Shown piece by piece: positions 8,859-17,482 of a stretch of 64,000 nucleotides of DNA; the first letter of the stretch is position 1, and the number at the start of each line of letters is the position of its first letter. Origin of the DNA: Bacillota bacterium (lineage in GTDB: Bacteria > Bacillota > UBA4882 > UBA8346); NCBI GenBank assembly GCA_023426245.1, contig JAFABB010000046.1, forward strand, positions 124,001-188,000, read 5' to 3'. The position numbers and the translations under genes are program-made. The notes under the pieces are model-generated. The model was not told the origin of the DNA. It searched no databases and saw nothing but the letters and a program-made list of their open reading frames with translations.

Positions 8859-9872
8859 ATGGAAAATAAAATGAATCGTTTTTTGAATAGTCCAAATGTT
8901 TCAACCTTGATTTGGCCGCTCATTGGCCTTGCAACAATTTTATTGTTTAACTTGTTATTTACTCCTCATTTTTTTCATATCCGGATGATAGAAGGACATT
9001 TATACGGTAGTTTGATTGATATTATGAATCGTGCAGCGCCGGTAATGCTTTTGGCTATTGGAATGACGTTAGTTATCGCAACGGCCGGCGTTGATATCTC
9101 AGTTGGATCAGTGATTGCGATTGCCGGAGCAATTGCCGCTACATTAATTGACTTAAAGGAACCAATGATTATTGTAATCATCGGGCCACTTCTGGTGGCA
9201 ATATTACTTGGAACATGGAATGGTTTTTTAGTTTCAATAATTGGAGTTCAACCGATTGTGGCATCGTTGATATTGATGGTTGCCGGCCGAGGTATTGCTC
9301 AACTGATAACGGATGGCCAAATTTTAGTTTTTGAAAATAAAGGCTTTGAATTTATAGGAAATGGTTTTCTTTTTAAACTGCCATTCACGATCACGATTGT
9401 CGTAATCGTTTTTGCTATAACCCAGTTTTTAACCCGGAGAACAGCCTTAGGCTTATTTATCGAATCAGTTGGTTGCAATCCCGGAGCCAGCCGGTATGCC
9501 GGAATCAGTGTTCGTTCAATAAAACAGGTAGTTTATATCTTTTCGGCGTTTTGTGCAGGAATTGCCGGCTTAATCTGCGCAGCAAATATTAAAGGAGCGG
9601 ATGCCAATAATGCAGGAGACGGATTGGAACTCGATGCTATATTAGCAGTGGTGATCGGTGGAACCTCGATGGACGGCGGTAAATTTTCTTTAACCGGTTC
9701 GATTATCGGCGCTCTGATTATGCAGACATTAACGACGACTATTCTTACTAGAGGAATCCCAGTCGAAGTAACTCGTGTTGTTAAAGCATTGGTTGTGGTG
9801 GCGGTGATTCTACTCCAATCAGAGACATTCCGTAATAGTCTTAAAATCAAGTTCAGGAGGGAAGCTGCATGA
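8859..9872 (+). CDS. ytfT: sugar ABC transporter permease, YtfT-like
   Basis: Inner-membrane permease of the BPD_transp_2 (RbsC) family, about 337 aa with 8-10 predicted transmembrane helices. The family-typical segment AIGMTLVIATAGVDISVGS lies in the first third, and AVVIGGTSMDGG near the C-terminal end is the conserved coupling-loop region. I start it at ATG 8859 because AGAAGGA is about 10 nt upstream, whereas the TTG at 8838 lies inside ytfR. It overlaps the next permease by ATGA, implying coupled translation. Its partner in the membrane dimer should be the YjfF-like protein. Confidence 0.9.
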   Translation: MENKMNRFLNSPNVSTLIWPLIGLATILLFNLLFTPHFFHIRMIEGHLYGSLIDIMNRAAPVMLLAIGMTLVIATAGVDISVGSVIAIAGAIAATLIDLKEPMIIVIIGPLLVAILLGTWNGFLVSIIGVQPIVASLILMVAGRGIAQLITDGQILVFENKGFEFIGNGFLFKLPFTITIVVIVFAITQFLTRRTALGLFIESVGCNPGASRYAGISVRSIKQVVYIFSAFCAGIAGLICAANIKGADANNAGDGLELDAILAVVIGGTSMDGGKFSLTGSIIGALIMQTLTTTILTRGIPVEVTRVVKALVVVAVILLQSETFRNSLKIKFRREAA

Positions 9873-10888
9873 AGCTGCCTATCAATCGTAAATTCATTCC
9901 TATCACAGCGACCATTGTTGTGGCCCTACTTCTATATTTTGCTGTAGGTTTACGTTATACCGGTTTTATATCCTTGAGGGTTTTCGTCAATTTCTTTATT
10001 GATAATGCCTTTTTGGGTATCATCGCAGTGGGCATGACGTTTGTTATTCTTTCAGGCGGTATTGACCTTTCTGTTGGATCGATGGTCGCCTTTACAGGTG
10101 TACTGACTGCCTTTTTAATTGAAAAACAACACATTCATCCATTGTTGGCGATTGGAGTATCGTTGTTTTTAGGATCTTTGATTGGCTTTTTAATGGGTTC
10201 GATGATTCATTACTTTAAAGCTGCTCCTTTTATTGTGACCTTAACCGGTATGTTTTTCTGCCGGGGATTGGCCAATATCATCAGCCTGGAATCAATCCCG
10301 ATCAATAATGAGTTTTTTAAACAACTTACCCGATTGGGAGCGGTATTGCCGGGTAATATTAAGGTACCCGCCATCGTTTTCATCTTTTTCTTTGTATTTA
10401 TTGTGGGAATTTATCTGGCCCATTTCACAAAATATGGCCGTAATGTTTACGCTTTAGGGGGAAATTCCCAGTCTGCCTTATTCATGGGGCTTCCCATTGG
10501 TCGCACCAAGCTTCTTATTTATACAATGAGTGGCTTTTTATCGGCTTTAGCCGGTGTGGTTTTTACGATGTACACTTCAGCCGGTTACGGTCTTTCCGGA
10601 CTGGGCCTGGAAATGGATGCAATTGCTTCGGTAGTAATTGGGGGTACTCTTTTAACTGGGGGCGTTGGCTATATCGCTGGAACTCTTATAGGAGTGTTAA
10701 TACAAGGCATTATTCAAACCTTCATTACCTTTGACGGAACATTAAGTTCATGGTGGACCAGAATAGCGATTGGTTTATTGTTGCTAATCTTTATTCTTTT
10801 ACAAAGGGTCTTTACACGGACATCGGAACAATCGAAACATTCCGAAGCCAGTTTCGGGAAATTAACGGAAGACAGGGCGTTGGTTTAA
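9869..10888 (+). CDS. yjfF: sugar ABC transporter permease, YjfF-like
   Basis: Second permease of the importer, 339 aa. It shares long recognisable stretches with E. coli YjfF: DNAFLGIIAVGMTFVILSGG, ESIPIN, and FDGTLSSWWTRIAIG near the C-terminus. This is the strongest evidence that the cluster belongs to the Ytf/Yjf galactofuranose type rather than a generic ribose transporter. AGGAGGG provides the RBS and the ATG overlaps the previous stop (ATGA). It is the last gene of the operon and is followed by a long palindromic element. Confidence 0.92.
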   Translation: MKLPINRKFIPITATIVVALLLYFAVGLRYTGFISLRVFVNFFIDNAFLGIIAVGMTFVILSGGIDLSVGSMVAFTGVLTAFLIEKQHIHPLLAIGVSLFLGSLIGFLMGSMIHYFKAAPFIVTLTGMFFCRGLANIISLESIPINNEFFKQLTRLGAVLPGNIKVPAIVFIFFFVFIVGIYLAHFTKYGRNVYALGGNSQSALFMGLPIGRTKLLIYTMSGFLSALAGVVFTMYTSAGYGLSGLGLEMDAIASVVIGGTLLTGGVGYIAGTLIGVLIQGIIQTFITFDGTLSSWWTRIAIGLLLLIFILLQRVFTRTSEQSKHSEASFGKLTEDRALV

Positions 10889-10975
10889 AAAAAATTCTCA
10901 TCAAGAAATCATAGTCGTTACTAATAAAATTTAAGTTATCGTAATGTTCAATGATAAGAAACCCTTGAAAAATGT

Positions 10976-11106
10976 GGGGCTGTCCCAAAAGGAAATTCGT
11001 GCCCGATGGCACGCAAGATCAAGAAATACAATATATCGGTGCCGGTGTATCTAATGATGCCATATATTGTATTTCTTGGATTTTAAATTACCTTTTCGAC
11101 AGCCTC
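10976..11106. repeat. 131-bp palindromic MITE-like element
   Basis: Nested inverted repeat. The outer arms GGGGCTGTCCCAAAAGG and (inverted) GAGGCTGTCGAAAAGG bound it. The inner arms AAGAAATACAATATAT (11021-11036) and ATATATTGTATTTCTT (11062-11077) match perfectly over 16 bp around a 25-nt loop. A small extra hairpin, GTGCC-CGAT-GGCAC, sits at 10999-11012. A T-rich tract follows on the + strand, so it may also terminate the ytf-like operon. Similar GGCTGTCC-AAAAG ends recur at 40589-40604, 42473-42558 and 62456-62472. No transposase is encoded. Confidence 0.75.
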
Positions 11107-11335
11107 TATCTTTTTTTATTCAATCCATATTCTTGATTCCTGTAAGTTAGTCTAAAGTTAGGTCATTTTTAAGGCGAGTCAATGATAAAATTTATCGCAA
11201 ATGGGAGGAAATCCTATCATATTTAAGAAAGATCTTATAACGGAAATAGTAAAAAGAGTTGTCATGGAGTAAAAATTCTATTCAAAAAAACGGTTGCGTA
11301 TTTGAATGAATGAAGCATGATGAAGGGTGATCCGT
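11107..11335 (+). promoter_or_regulatory. upstream region of the orphan binding-protein gene
   Basis: About 230 AT-rich bases hold no convincing ORF. They presumably carry the promoter of the gene at 11336. I could not identify a confident -35/-10 pair or operator. Confidence 0.3.
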
Positions 11336-12382
11336 ATGAAGAAAGCTCATAATAGGATTAATTTTTGCTTCATGAAAGTTGCAAAAAAGGTAAATCGGGT
11401 AAGCCGTTGGAACCAGCTGTATTCACTTCAATGCGCAAATACGGCAAAAATTATACTCTGGATTTTCCTAATAAGTGGATTAGGCTCTCAACTATTCGTT
11501 GTTGGAGCAGAAAAGAAAATAGTTGTCGGTTTTTCGCAAATGGAATATAATAATATGTTTCGAATTACAGAAACCAATAGTATCAAGGAGGAAGCCAGAA
11601 AGCGGGGCTACCAAGTATTGTTTACCAATGCTGCAGGGAGCACCACGAAACAAATTTCCGATGTCCGAGAGTTGATCGCTCAGAAAATAGATTTCTTAAT
11701 ACTGGCCCCCAGAGAGTATGAAGGAGCGGCGCCGGCTCTCAAAATTGCTAAAAGAGCGAAAGTTCCGGTTATTTTAATTGATAGGGATGCAGCGGGAAAG
11801 CCTGGTGTTGACTATGTCACGTTAATTGCATCCGATTTTATTCAAGAAGGCAAAAGAGCTGCAGAATGGTTGGCCAAAAAGATGAGTTACCGGGCTAACA
11901 TCATAGAATTGGCTGGTACACAGGGAGCCTCCGCTGCCCGGGATCGTGCGGCGGGATTTCGCCAGGGAATTATCAGGTATCCGGGAATGAAAATCATTAC
12001 TTCCCAATCCGGTGATTTTGATAGAACCATTGGTCAAAAGGTCATGGAGAATATTATCCAAGTATATAATGGGAAATTTAATGCGGTATATGCCCAAAAT
12101 GATGAAATGGCTATTGGTGCGATTCAAGCATTAAAGGCAGCGGGTATCACACCAGGCAAAGATGTGATACTGGTCTCAATCGATGGTGAACAGGATGGGC
12201 TAAAAGCGATTGTAGCCGGAGAATTAGGTGCTTCTGTGGAATGTTCACCGATTTTTGGTCCAAAGGTGTTTGATGTCATTGAAGATCTTTTAAAGGGGAA
12301 AAAAATTCCTACGCGTATCATCAATACCGACCGTTTCTTTGACGTCAGCAATGCTCGGAAGTTTATTGAGGATGCCTATTAA
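11336..12382 (+). CDS. orphan sugar-binding protein, paralog of the YtfQ-like protein
   Basis: About 348 aa. From VVGFSQMEYNNMFR onward it aligns with the YtfQ-like protein encoded at 6278. Shared features include QGASAARDRAAGF versus GASAAIDRKKGF, SQSGDF and YAQNDEMAIGAIQAL. It therefore binds a related sugar or acts as a co-sensor for the YesM-type kinase. The N-terminus is unusually long: about 45 basic and polar residues precede a hydrophobic segment (about 41-58) and the mature start AEKKIVVG. I chose ATG 11336 because AAGGGTGA is 5 nt upstream. It has no lipobox and lies alone beyond the palindromic element, so it is not co-transcribed with the permeases. Confidence 0.85.
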   Translation: MKKAHNRINFCFMKVAKKVNRVSRWNQLYSLQCANTAKIILWIFLISGLGSQLFVVGAEKKIVVGFSQMEYNNMFRITETNSIKEEARKRGYQVLFTNAAGSTTKQISDVRELIAQKIDFLILAPREYEGAAPALKIAKRAKVPVILIDRDAAGKPGVDYVTLIASDFIQEGKRAAEWLAKKMSYRANIIELAGTQGASAARDRAAGFRQGIIRYPGMKIITSQSGDFDRTIGQKVMENIIQVYNGKFNAVYAQNDEMAIGAIQALKAAGITPGKDVILVSIDGEQDGLKAIVAGELGASVECSPIFGPKVFDVIEDLLKGKKIPTRIINTDRFFDVSNARKFIEDAY

Positions 12383-12560
12383 CCAGTTGCTAAAGTTCTT
12401 TGCGGATTTTTTTACCATTCCTAACATCGGGAGTGGGAGGAATCTTGAACAATCGAATGTAAAAAAAATCCAATAATGATACTTTAGTCCTATTAAAAAC
12501 CAAGGGGATGGGACCGATATACAAAAGCAGGATTAATTTTAATCTTTCGGAGGAGATATT

Positions 12561-12731
12561 ATGACAACCAATGGTATGAACATTAATGAAGTTATCATCA
12601 ATACCAGGGTTAATAAGGTAGTCGGCATAAAAAAATATCAACAGGTCAAGGAAGCTATGTCACAATTTGATTCCAAGTTACAGGATGAGTTAAATAAACA
12701 AACCCCTAAAATAGACCATAAGATCAAATAA
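12561..12731 (+). CDS. small hypothetical protein, 56 aa
   Basis: A short ORF that is easily missed. The ATG at 12561 is preceded by CGGAGGAGATATT, an excellent Shine-Dalgarno with 7-nt spacing, and the frame closes with TAA at 12729. The product (MTTNGMNINEVIINTR...) is soluble, with many Asn, Lys and Gln, no signal peptide and no Cys, and its second half is predicted helical. I do not recognise the family. It sits about 120 bp upstream of the secreted-protein gene on the same strand and could be co-transcribed. Confidence 0.6.
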   Translation: MTTNGMNINEVIINTRVNKVVGIKKYQQVKEAMSQFDSKLQDELNKQTPKIDHKIK

Positions 12732-12851
12732 GGGAGAAATCCCTGTAATTGGAATTTTAGAATAATAAATAGAGGAAGGAATATAAGGGAAAATATTGTA
12801 TATAAATCCTAAGTGATGAGAAAAGTATGAGTTTTAATTTAAGGAGGCTGT

Positions 12852-13388
12852 ATGGCAATGAAGAAATGGTTGGGCGTATTGATGATCGGCATAATTTTCC
12901 TTTGCGGTTCTTGGAGTGTTTATGCCAACCCGGTGAAATTCGGCGATCCTCATAGAGGTCCTCAAGGAGGCCCCCGTAATGGATTTCGCGATGACCGCCG
13001 GGAACGGGAACTGCAAAATGATAGCCGATATGTTATTCATCGGACAGCACAGGTTATTTTTGAAGCACAACGGGCTGCGGAACGAGGGCATCGTTCATTT
13101 GGACTCGCCCGGGCGGTTGTTGCCCAACAACGTGCTCGGCAACTTTACATGAGTAGAAATTATCAAGATGCCATTTTCTTTTCAATGCGGGCCCGCAGAA
13201 TAGCAATTGAGGTCATTAAGGCAAATAATTTCAAAGTTCGTTCTGACTTTTTCCCGGATCGCTTGGAATCAAGATACGACCATCAGGGCCCCAGTGATGA
13301 TGAGTTGGATCGACGCATGGATCGAGATCGGGGAAGACCGGGTAGAGACGATGATGCTATTCGCATCAAGATTGAATTGGATCTTTAA
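12852..13388 (+). CDS. secreted protein of unknown function, paralog A
   Basis: A 178-aa protein with a clear signal peptide (about 1-26, ending YANP). A Gly/Pro/Arg-rich stretch follows, then a helical core of about 70 residues (YVIHRTA..., AQRAAERG, RARQLY, SMRARRIAIEV) and a highly charged Asp/Arg tail. The core is shared with the protein encoded at 18448. AAGGAGG lies just upstream. ATG 12852 and ATG 12858 are both possible, with spacings of 4 and 10 nt. I do not recognise a named family. The repeated basic helices suggest binding to an anionic surface or partner, which is speculation. Confidence 0.75.
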   Translation: MAMKKWLGVLMIGIIFLCGSWSVYANPVKFGDPHRGPQGGPRNGFRDDRRERELQNDSRYVIHRTAQVIFEAQRAAERGHRSFGLARAVVAQQRARQLYMSRNYQDAIFFSMRARRIAIEVIKANNFKVRSDFFPDRLESRYDHQGPSDDELDRRMDRDRGRPGRDDDAIRIKIELDL

Positions 13389-13463
13389 AAATGAACTGAT
13401 TGTTATCAATCAAAAGAGATGCTCTATTGGTTGATGTTGCGATCGAATTACGCAGCAAATGGG

Positions 13464-13494
13464 AAAAACTGATCCTTAAAGGGACCAGTTTTTT
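13464..13494 (+). terminator. rho-independent terminator after secreted paralog A
   Basis: AAAAACTGATCC (13464-13475) pairs with GGACCAGTTTTT (13482-13493), with one mismatch and a 6-nt loop, and ends in a T run. The A run on the 5' side means it could also serve the convergent EamA gene. Confidence 0.8.
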
Positions 13495-13516
13495 GTATGA
13501 TAGCCTTTTTATCGTT

Positions 13517-14440
13517 TTAAGTCGCGGAAATTCCAGGGTCAGCATGATTTGTGAGAACATTCGGAAGTTGGGCAATCAACATTCCCAATAGCATGAGCAG
13601 GCAACCTAGATAGCCTCTCATCCCTAAATCTTCATGTAAGATGAGTAATCCTCCCAGACTTGCGAATACGCTTTCCATACTCATAATGATGGCTGCATGG
13701 GAAGGCTTGGCGTGTTTTTGGCCGAAAACTTGAAGCGTATAGGCAATTCCCACCGAACAAATACCTCCGTAAAGGATTGGTATCATTGCCATTTCAAGCC
13801 CGGTTATTGTTATTTTTTCAAAGGCAAATGCAGCTGTCATACTGAGAAAAGAACAGGTTAAAAATTGGACGATACATAACTTCAAAGCATGAACTCTCTT
13901 GGTATAATAATCAATGACCAGAATGTGGGTAGCCCAGAAAAAGGCGCCCAATAATTCTAACAAATCGGAGAAGTTGATTGTAAAATTTTCAGTCACGCTT
14001 AACAAATATAATCCGCCGGTTGCCAATACCACACCCAGCCATACACTTAAATGAGTGCGTTGCTTTAAAAAGATTCCCAGAATAGGCACAAGGACGATGT
14101 ATAGCCCGGTAATAAAAGCAGCTTTTCCGGCGGAAGTGTGGACTAAACCGATTTGCTGCAAGGATGCTCCGGCAAAAAGGATAGAACCGGCAATAATACC
14201 GGCGAATATGACGAATGCGCTTTTCTGTTTTGTTGCATGGTTCAGCGGTTCCGGATTTTGTTTTAAAGAAAAAATAAGCAATGGAATTAAAGAGAGAGCG
14301 CCTAAAGCAAACCGGATGCCATTAAAGGTGAAAGAACCAACATATCTGGAACCGACCCGTTGAGCAACAAAGGCAAACCCCCATATAGCAGCGGTTATTA
14401 AAAGTAATAGATTTGAACGGATTTCTTGCTGTTTCATCAT
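13517..14440 (-). CDS. EamA/DMT-family transporter
   Basis: Predicted inner-membrane metabolite exporter, 307 aa, with ten hydrophobic segments arranged as two EamA repeats. The first begins LLLLITAAIWGFAFVAQRVG and the second LLELLGAFFWATHILVIDYY. Substrates of this family (amino acids, metabolites) cannot be read from sequence. I start at the first ATG of an ATG-ATG pair (14440), which has AGGGAGC 5 nt upstream; the frame also opens at an upstream TTG without an RBS. The gene lies 66 nt downstream of pgm on the same strand and may be co-transcribed. Confidence 0.85.
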   Translation of the reverse strand: MMKQQEIRSNLLLLITAAIWGFAFVAQRVGSRYVGSFTFNGIRFALGALSLIPLLIFSLKQNPEPLNHATKQKSAFVIFAGIIAGSILFAGASLQQIGLVHTSAGKAAFITGLYIVLVPILGIFLKQRTHLSVWLGVVLATGGLYLLSVTENFTINFSDLLELLGAFFWATHILVIDYYTKRVHALKLCIVQFLTCSFLSMTAAFAFEKITITGLEMAMIPILYGGICSVGIAYTLQVFGQKHAKPSHAAIIMSMESVFASLGGLLILHEDLGMRGYLGCLLMLLGMLIAQLPNVLTNHADPGISAT

Positions 14441-14506
14441 TAACGCTCCCTGTGGTTTCAATAATTGTCCCGACTACGGCTTTGGCCGGTGGAAGTGGAT
14501 TCAATA

Positions 14507-16153
14507 TTAGTTGAGCCCGAGGTATTGACCGATTTCCTCAGAGGCCTTGCGTGCCGTTTCTAAGGATTCACCTTTTTCTTCCCGGTAGTCTTTAATAATA
14601 TTTTCCGTCCCCGAGGTCCGTTTTAGGACCCATACGCCGCCGTAGAGTACAACTTTAATGCCGTCGCCGATAACTAATCTTTCTATCGAACGATTGGCGA
14701 TTTTCTTGCCGCTTAAGAGGGATTTAACCCGGTCCGGATCTCCGGCCAATTGGATAAGGAGTTTTTTCTTTTCAGGATCAGCAGGAACGTCCTGGCGTTC
14801 ATATTGGTAAGGGCCGTATTTGTTGACCAGATCTCCATAAAGAGTTCCGATATCTTTACCGGTTCTGGCCATAGCTTCCATCATTAAAAGCACGGCGGCG
14901 ATCCCGTCTTTTTCGGTTACCCATACACTACCATCCCGCCTGGGGAATGACAAGCCTGCGCTTTCTTCGCCGGCAAGCACATATTTACCGGATAGAAGAC
15001 CGGCTACATAATGCTTGAACCCGACATTGACCTCATAAGAAGGACGGCCGTAATTTTTGGCGATTTCTTCAATCATATGGGTTGTCCCAATGGTACGGCC
15101 CACTCCCATACTGGCGTTAAATCCGCGATGAGCCGCCAGATAATCGAACAATACGCACAATACATGATTGGGGTTTAAAATACCGGTACTGTCCTCACCG
15201 CCGAAACGGTCGGCATCATTATCGTTAGCGCCGATAAAGGGGACTCCCAGTTTTTCCTTAATCCCCTGAACTGCTTTCATAACATAGAGGGAGGATGGGT
15301 CGCCGCGTAACTTGCCATCCCAATCGTAGGAACGATTGGAACAGGTCGGATCCTCATCGGATAAAGCAACTTCGATGCGAGTGCCATATTCGGCATTGAC
15401 AGCTTCGTAATAGCCATGGGATGAACCACCCAAGGGAGTTACCGCAAACTTTTCACTTTTGATAACATCAACATCAACTACAGTTGCTAAATCTTTTACA
15501 TAGGGAGTTAGTAAGTCAACTTCTTTAACAGCACCTTTTTGAACGGCATCTTGATATGGGATGCGTTTGATCTGCCGGGGATGGTGTAAGTAATAATTTC
15601 CCTTTTCATCAATTGGTTTTGTACAGGTATTGGGTCCGCCGTCCAGGCCGTTGCTTTTATATCCGGCGTCTTCCGGTGGATTATGGGAGGCTGTGATAAT
15701 CACACCTTCAACTTTTTCTCCACGGGCTACATGGGAGAGGATGGTATGGGAAATCACTGGTGTCGGAGTGCTTCTGCCGCCTTTATGGATGAACACCGGC
15801 ATGTTATTTGCAGCGAAAACTTCTGCCGCCGTAATCTGAGCTAAATCAGAAGCAAAACGGACATCCTTGCCCATAATAATGGGACCGAACGGCTTGTTTT
15901 TTAAGTGATCCGGAAGGTAGGGACCAAAAGTCCCTTCTTCATTGCGGATATCCACTAAAGCTTGGGTCATTGCGGCAACATGGGTTTCGGAAAAACATTT
16001 TCCGGTATGTCCCCGGTGTCCTGAGGTACCGTTTTTGATAGGTTCCAAGTCTCCCTCAGGATGCGTATACCACTGGGTAATTTGTTCTTTGGTATAAAGA
16101 TCTTCTTTGCGGGCCTTTTGGCCGGCCAGGATATGGACTGATTTATCGGGCAT
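14507..16153 (-). CDS. pgm: phosphoglucomutase, alpha-D-glucose-specific
   Basis: Interconverts glucose 1-phosphate and glucose 6-phosphate in the cytoplasm. The product is about 548 aa, the size of the E. coli Pgm type (546 aa), and differs from the shorter PgcA type usual in Bacilli. Motifs: N-terminal GTSGHRG, catalytic phosphoserine loop TASHNPPEDAGYK (Ser156), metal-binding loop DNDADRFG, sugar-binding GEESAG and phosphate-binding RTSGTEN. Three ATGs occur in a row. I chose the third (16153) because GGAGG is 7 nt upstream, while the first is only 1 nt from it. It is divergent from the TrmB-type regulator gene. Confidence 0.93.
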   Translation of the reverse strand: MPDKSVHILAGQKARKEDLYTKEQITQWYTHPEGDLEPIKNGTSGHRGHTGKCFSETHVAAMTQALVDIRNEEGTFGPYLPDHLKNKPFGPIIMGKDVRFASDLAQITAAEVFAANNMPVFIHKGGRSTPTPVISHTILSHVARGEKVEGVIITASHNPPEDAGYKSNGLDGGPNTCTKPIDEKGNYYLHHPRQIKRIPYQDAVQKGAVKEVDLLTPYVKDLATVVDVDVIKSEKFAVTPLGGSSHGYYEAVNAEYGTRIEVALSDEDPTCSNRSYDWDGKLRGDPSSLYVMKAVQGIKEKLGVPFIGANDNDADRFGGEDSTGILNPNHVLCVLFDYLAAHRGFNASMGVGRTIGTTHMIEEIAKNYGRPSYEVNVGFKHYVAGLLSGKYVLAGEESAGLSFPRRDGSVWVTEKDGIAAVLLMMEAMARTGKDIGTLYGDLVNKYGPYQYERQDVPADPEKKKLLIQLAGDPDRVKSLLSGKKIANRSIERLVIGDGIKVVLYGGVWVLKRTSGTENIIKDYREEKGESLETARKASEEIGQYLGLN

Positions 16154-16379
16154 CATCATGCCTCCTTTGAGCAAAAATAAAGTGATTACAACACGGAGTT
16201 CAGATTGGTTATTAGATTTTTTTTTCCAGAATCCTTTTTCGTTTTAAAAATGACATCTACCAAAGTTAAAGTTTTACTATATACCAAAAAATTATTGAAT
16301 ATACCAGGGTCCGGTAGATATTGTAAAAATTTTCTACCCGAAGTAAGATAGGAACAAAGAAAGTCAGGGGTGCTCTAGA
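16154..16379. promoter_or_regulatory. divergent promoter region between pgm and the TrmB-type gene
   Basis: An AT-rich 226-bp gap. It contains CTACC-containing words in both orientations (CATCTACC near 16254, GGTAGATA near 16313, TCTACCC near 16333) and ATATACCA-like repeats. These could be binding sites for the adjacent TrmB-type regulator. I could not assign promoters firmly. Confidence 0.35.
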
Positions 16380-17180
16380 ATGAATGATTTGCTTTTAAAA
16401 TTGGAGAAATTAGGCCTTTCATCCTATGAAGCCAAAGCGTTGCTGGCTATCATGCAAAAACATCCGGCAAATGGCTATGAAATCAGTAAACTGGCGAAGA
16501 TTCCTCCGGCCAAAATTTATGAAACATTGAAAAGGCTTAAAAATAAAGGGGTAATCATCACGGATGAGCAAGTTGAGCCGATTCAGTATTATCCTATACC
16601 TCATGAAAAATTGATCCATATGTTGAAACAGGACTATGTTTCAACCATAGATGCTTTGGAACAAGAGTTGCAAGAGCTTCAGCCGTTGCCAAACATCGAT
16701 TTATCGTGGAATTTGGAAAGATATCAAACCGTGATCGCCAAAATCATTCACTTAATTGAAAAAAGTTCCCGGGTTTTAATGTTATCGATTTGGCCTCAAG
16801 AAATGTCGCTAGTCGCCAAGGCGGTGTTGGAAGCTGAAAAACGGGGAGTCAGAGTGATTGCCGCAGTATTTGGCGAGTGCGAACTCACGGGACCTTACAT
16901 TGTCAACTTATCAAAATGTGGCGAGACTTCGCAAAAAAGACTGCATTCAAGATTAACAACTGTAGTTGCGGATTCTGATGAAGTAGTAATCAGCGAAATG
17001 GGTGAAGCCGATGATACGGTTGGTGTTTGGACGGCTATACCGTCTATAGTATTGATTGCCAAAGAATATATCAAACATGATATTTGGGGGAGCACATTAA
17101 TTGGCGCTTTGGGTGAGGAGAAGTTTAAGCAATTGTATTCTGAGAATGATTTATTATCATTTTTAATTCAAAATCGATAG
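16380..17180 (+). CDS. TrmB-family transcriptional regulator
   Basis: A 266-aa cytoplasmic regulator. Residues 1-75 form the TrmB winged helix (LEKLGLSSYEAKALLAIM..., NGYEISKLAKIPPAKIYETL as recognition region). The C-terminal part has the PLD-like effector domain common in bacterial members (SRVLMLSIWPQEM..., RGVRVIAAVFGE). TrmB proteins usually sense sugars, which fits the divergent pgm. AGGGGTG precedes the ATG. It is followed 11 nt later by the TIGR04076 gene, so it probably heads a three-gene operon. Confidence 0.85.
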   Translation: MNDLLLKLEKLGLSSYEAKALLAIMQKHPANGYEISKLAKIPPAKIYETLKRLKNKGVIITDEQVEPIQYYPIPHEKLIHMLKQDYVSTIDALEQELQELQPLPNIDLSWNLERYQTVIAKIIHLIEKSSRVLMLSIWPQEMSLVAKAVLEAEKRGVRVIAAVFGECELTGPYIVNLSKCGETSQKRLHSRLTTVVADSDEVVISEMGEADDTVGVWTAIPSIVLIAKEYIKHDIWGSTLIGALGEEKFKQLYSENDLLSFLIQNR

Positions 17181-17191
17181 GAGGAGTCTTA

Positions 17192-17482
17192 ATGGCGGAT
17201 TTGGAGATTTGTGCTAAAGAAGTAAGAGGACATTGTTCGGCGGGAATCAAGGTGGGTGATAAGTTCGTTCTGCGGGGGGCCAATATTTCATTGGATGAGA
17301 GTGACCGGATTTGCAGTTTCGCCTTAGCCAATCTTTACCCGGCGATTTTTGCGGCCAGGCTTGGTCATGATTTAAAGGACTTGGGTTTGACCCAAAGGAC
17401 GATTCAATGTATTGACCCGGGACCGCCTGAAAGTTCCGGTGGAACAGTGTTATTTGAAGTCAAGACCTTGGAGGCGAAATGA
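17192..17482 (+). CDS. TIGR04076 family protein
   Basis: Small 96-aa protein matching the TIGR04076 pattern: ICAKEVRGHCSAGIKVGDKF at the N-terminus, then ICSFALANLYPAIFAARLG, then ECID-like CIDPGPP and a C-terminal VLFEVKT strand. The family function is not established. Its conserved Cys residues suggest metal binding or redox chemistry. RBS AGGAGTC. The stop overlaps the next start as ATGA, so it is tightly coupled to the ProC-like gene. Confidence 0.75.
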   Translation: MADLEICAKEVRGHCSAGIKVGDKFVLRGANISLDESDRICSFALANLYPAIFAARLGHDLKDLGLTQRTIQCIDPGPPESSGGTVLFEVKTLEAK

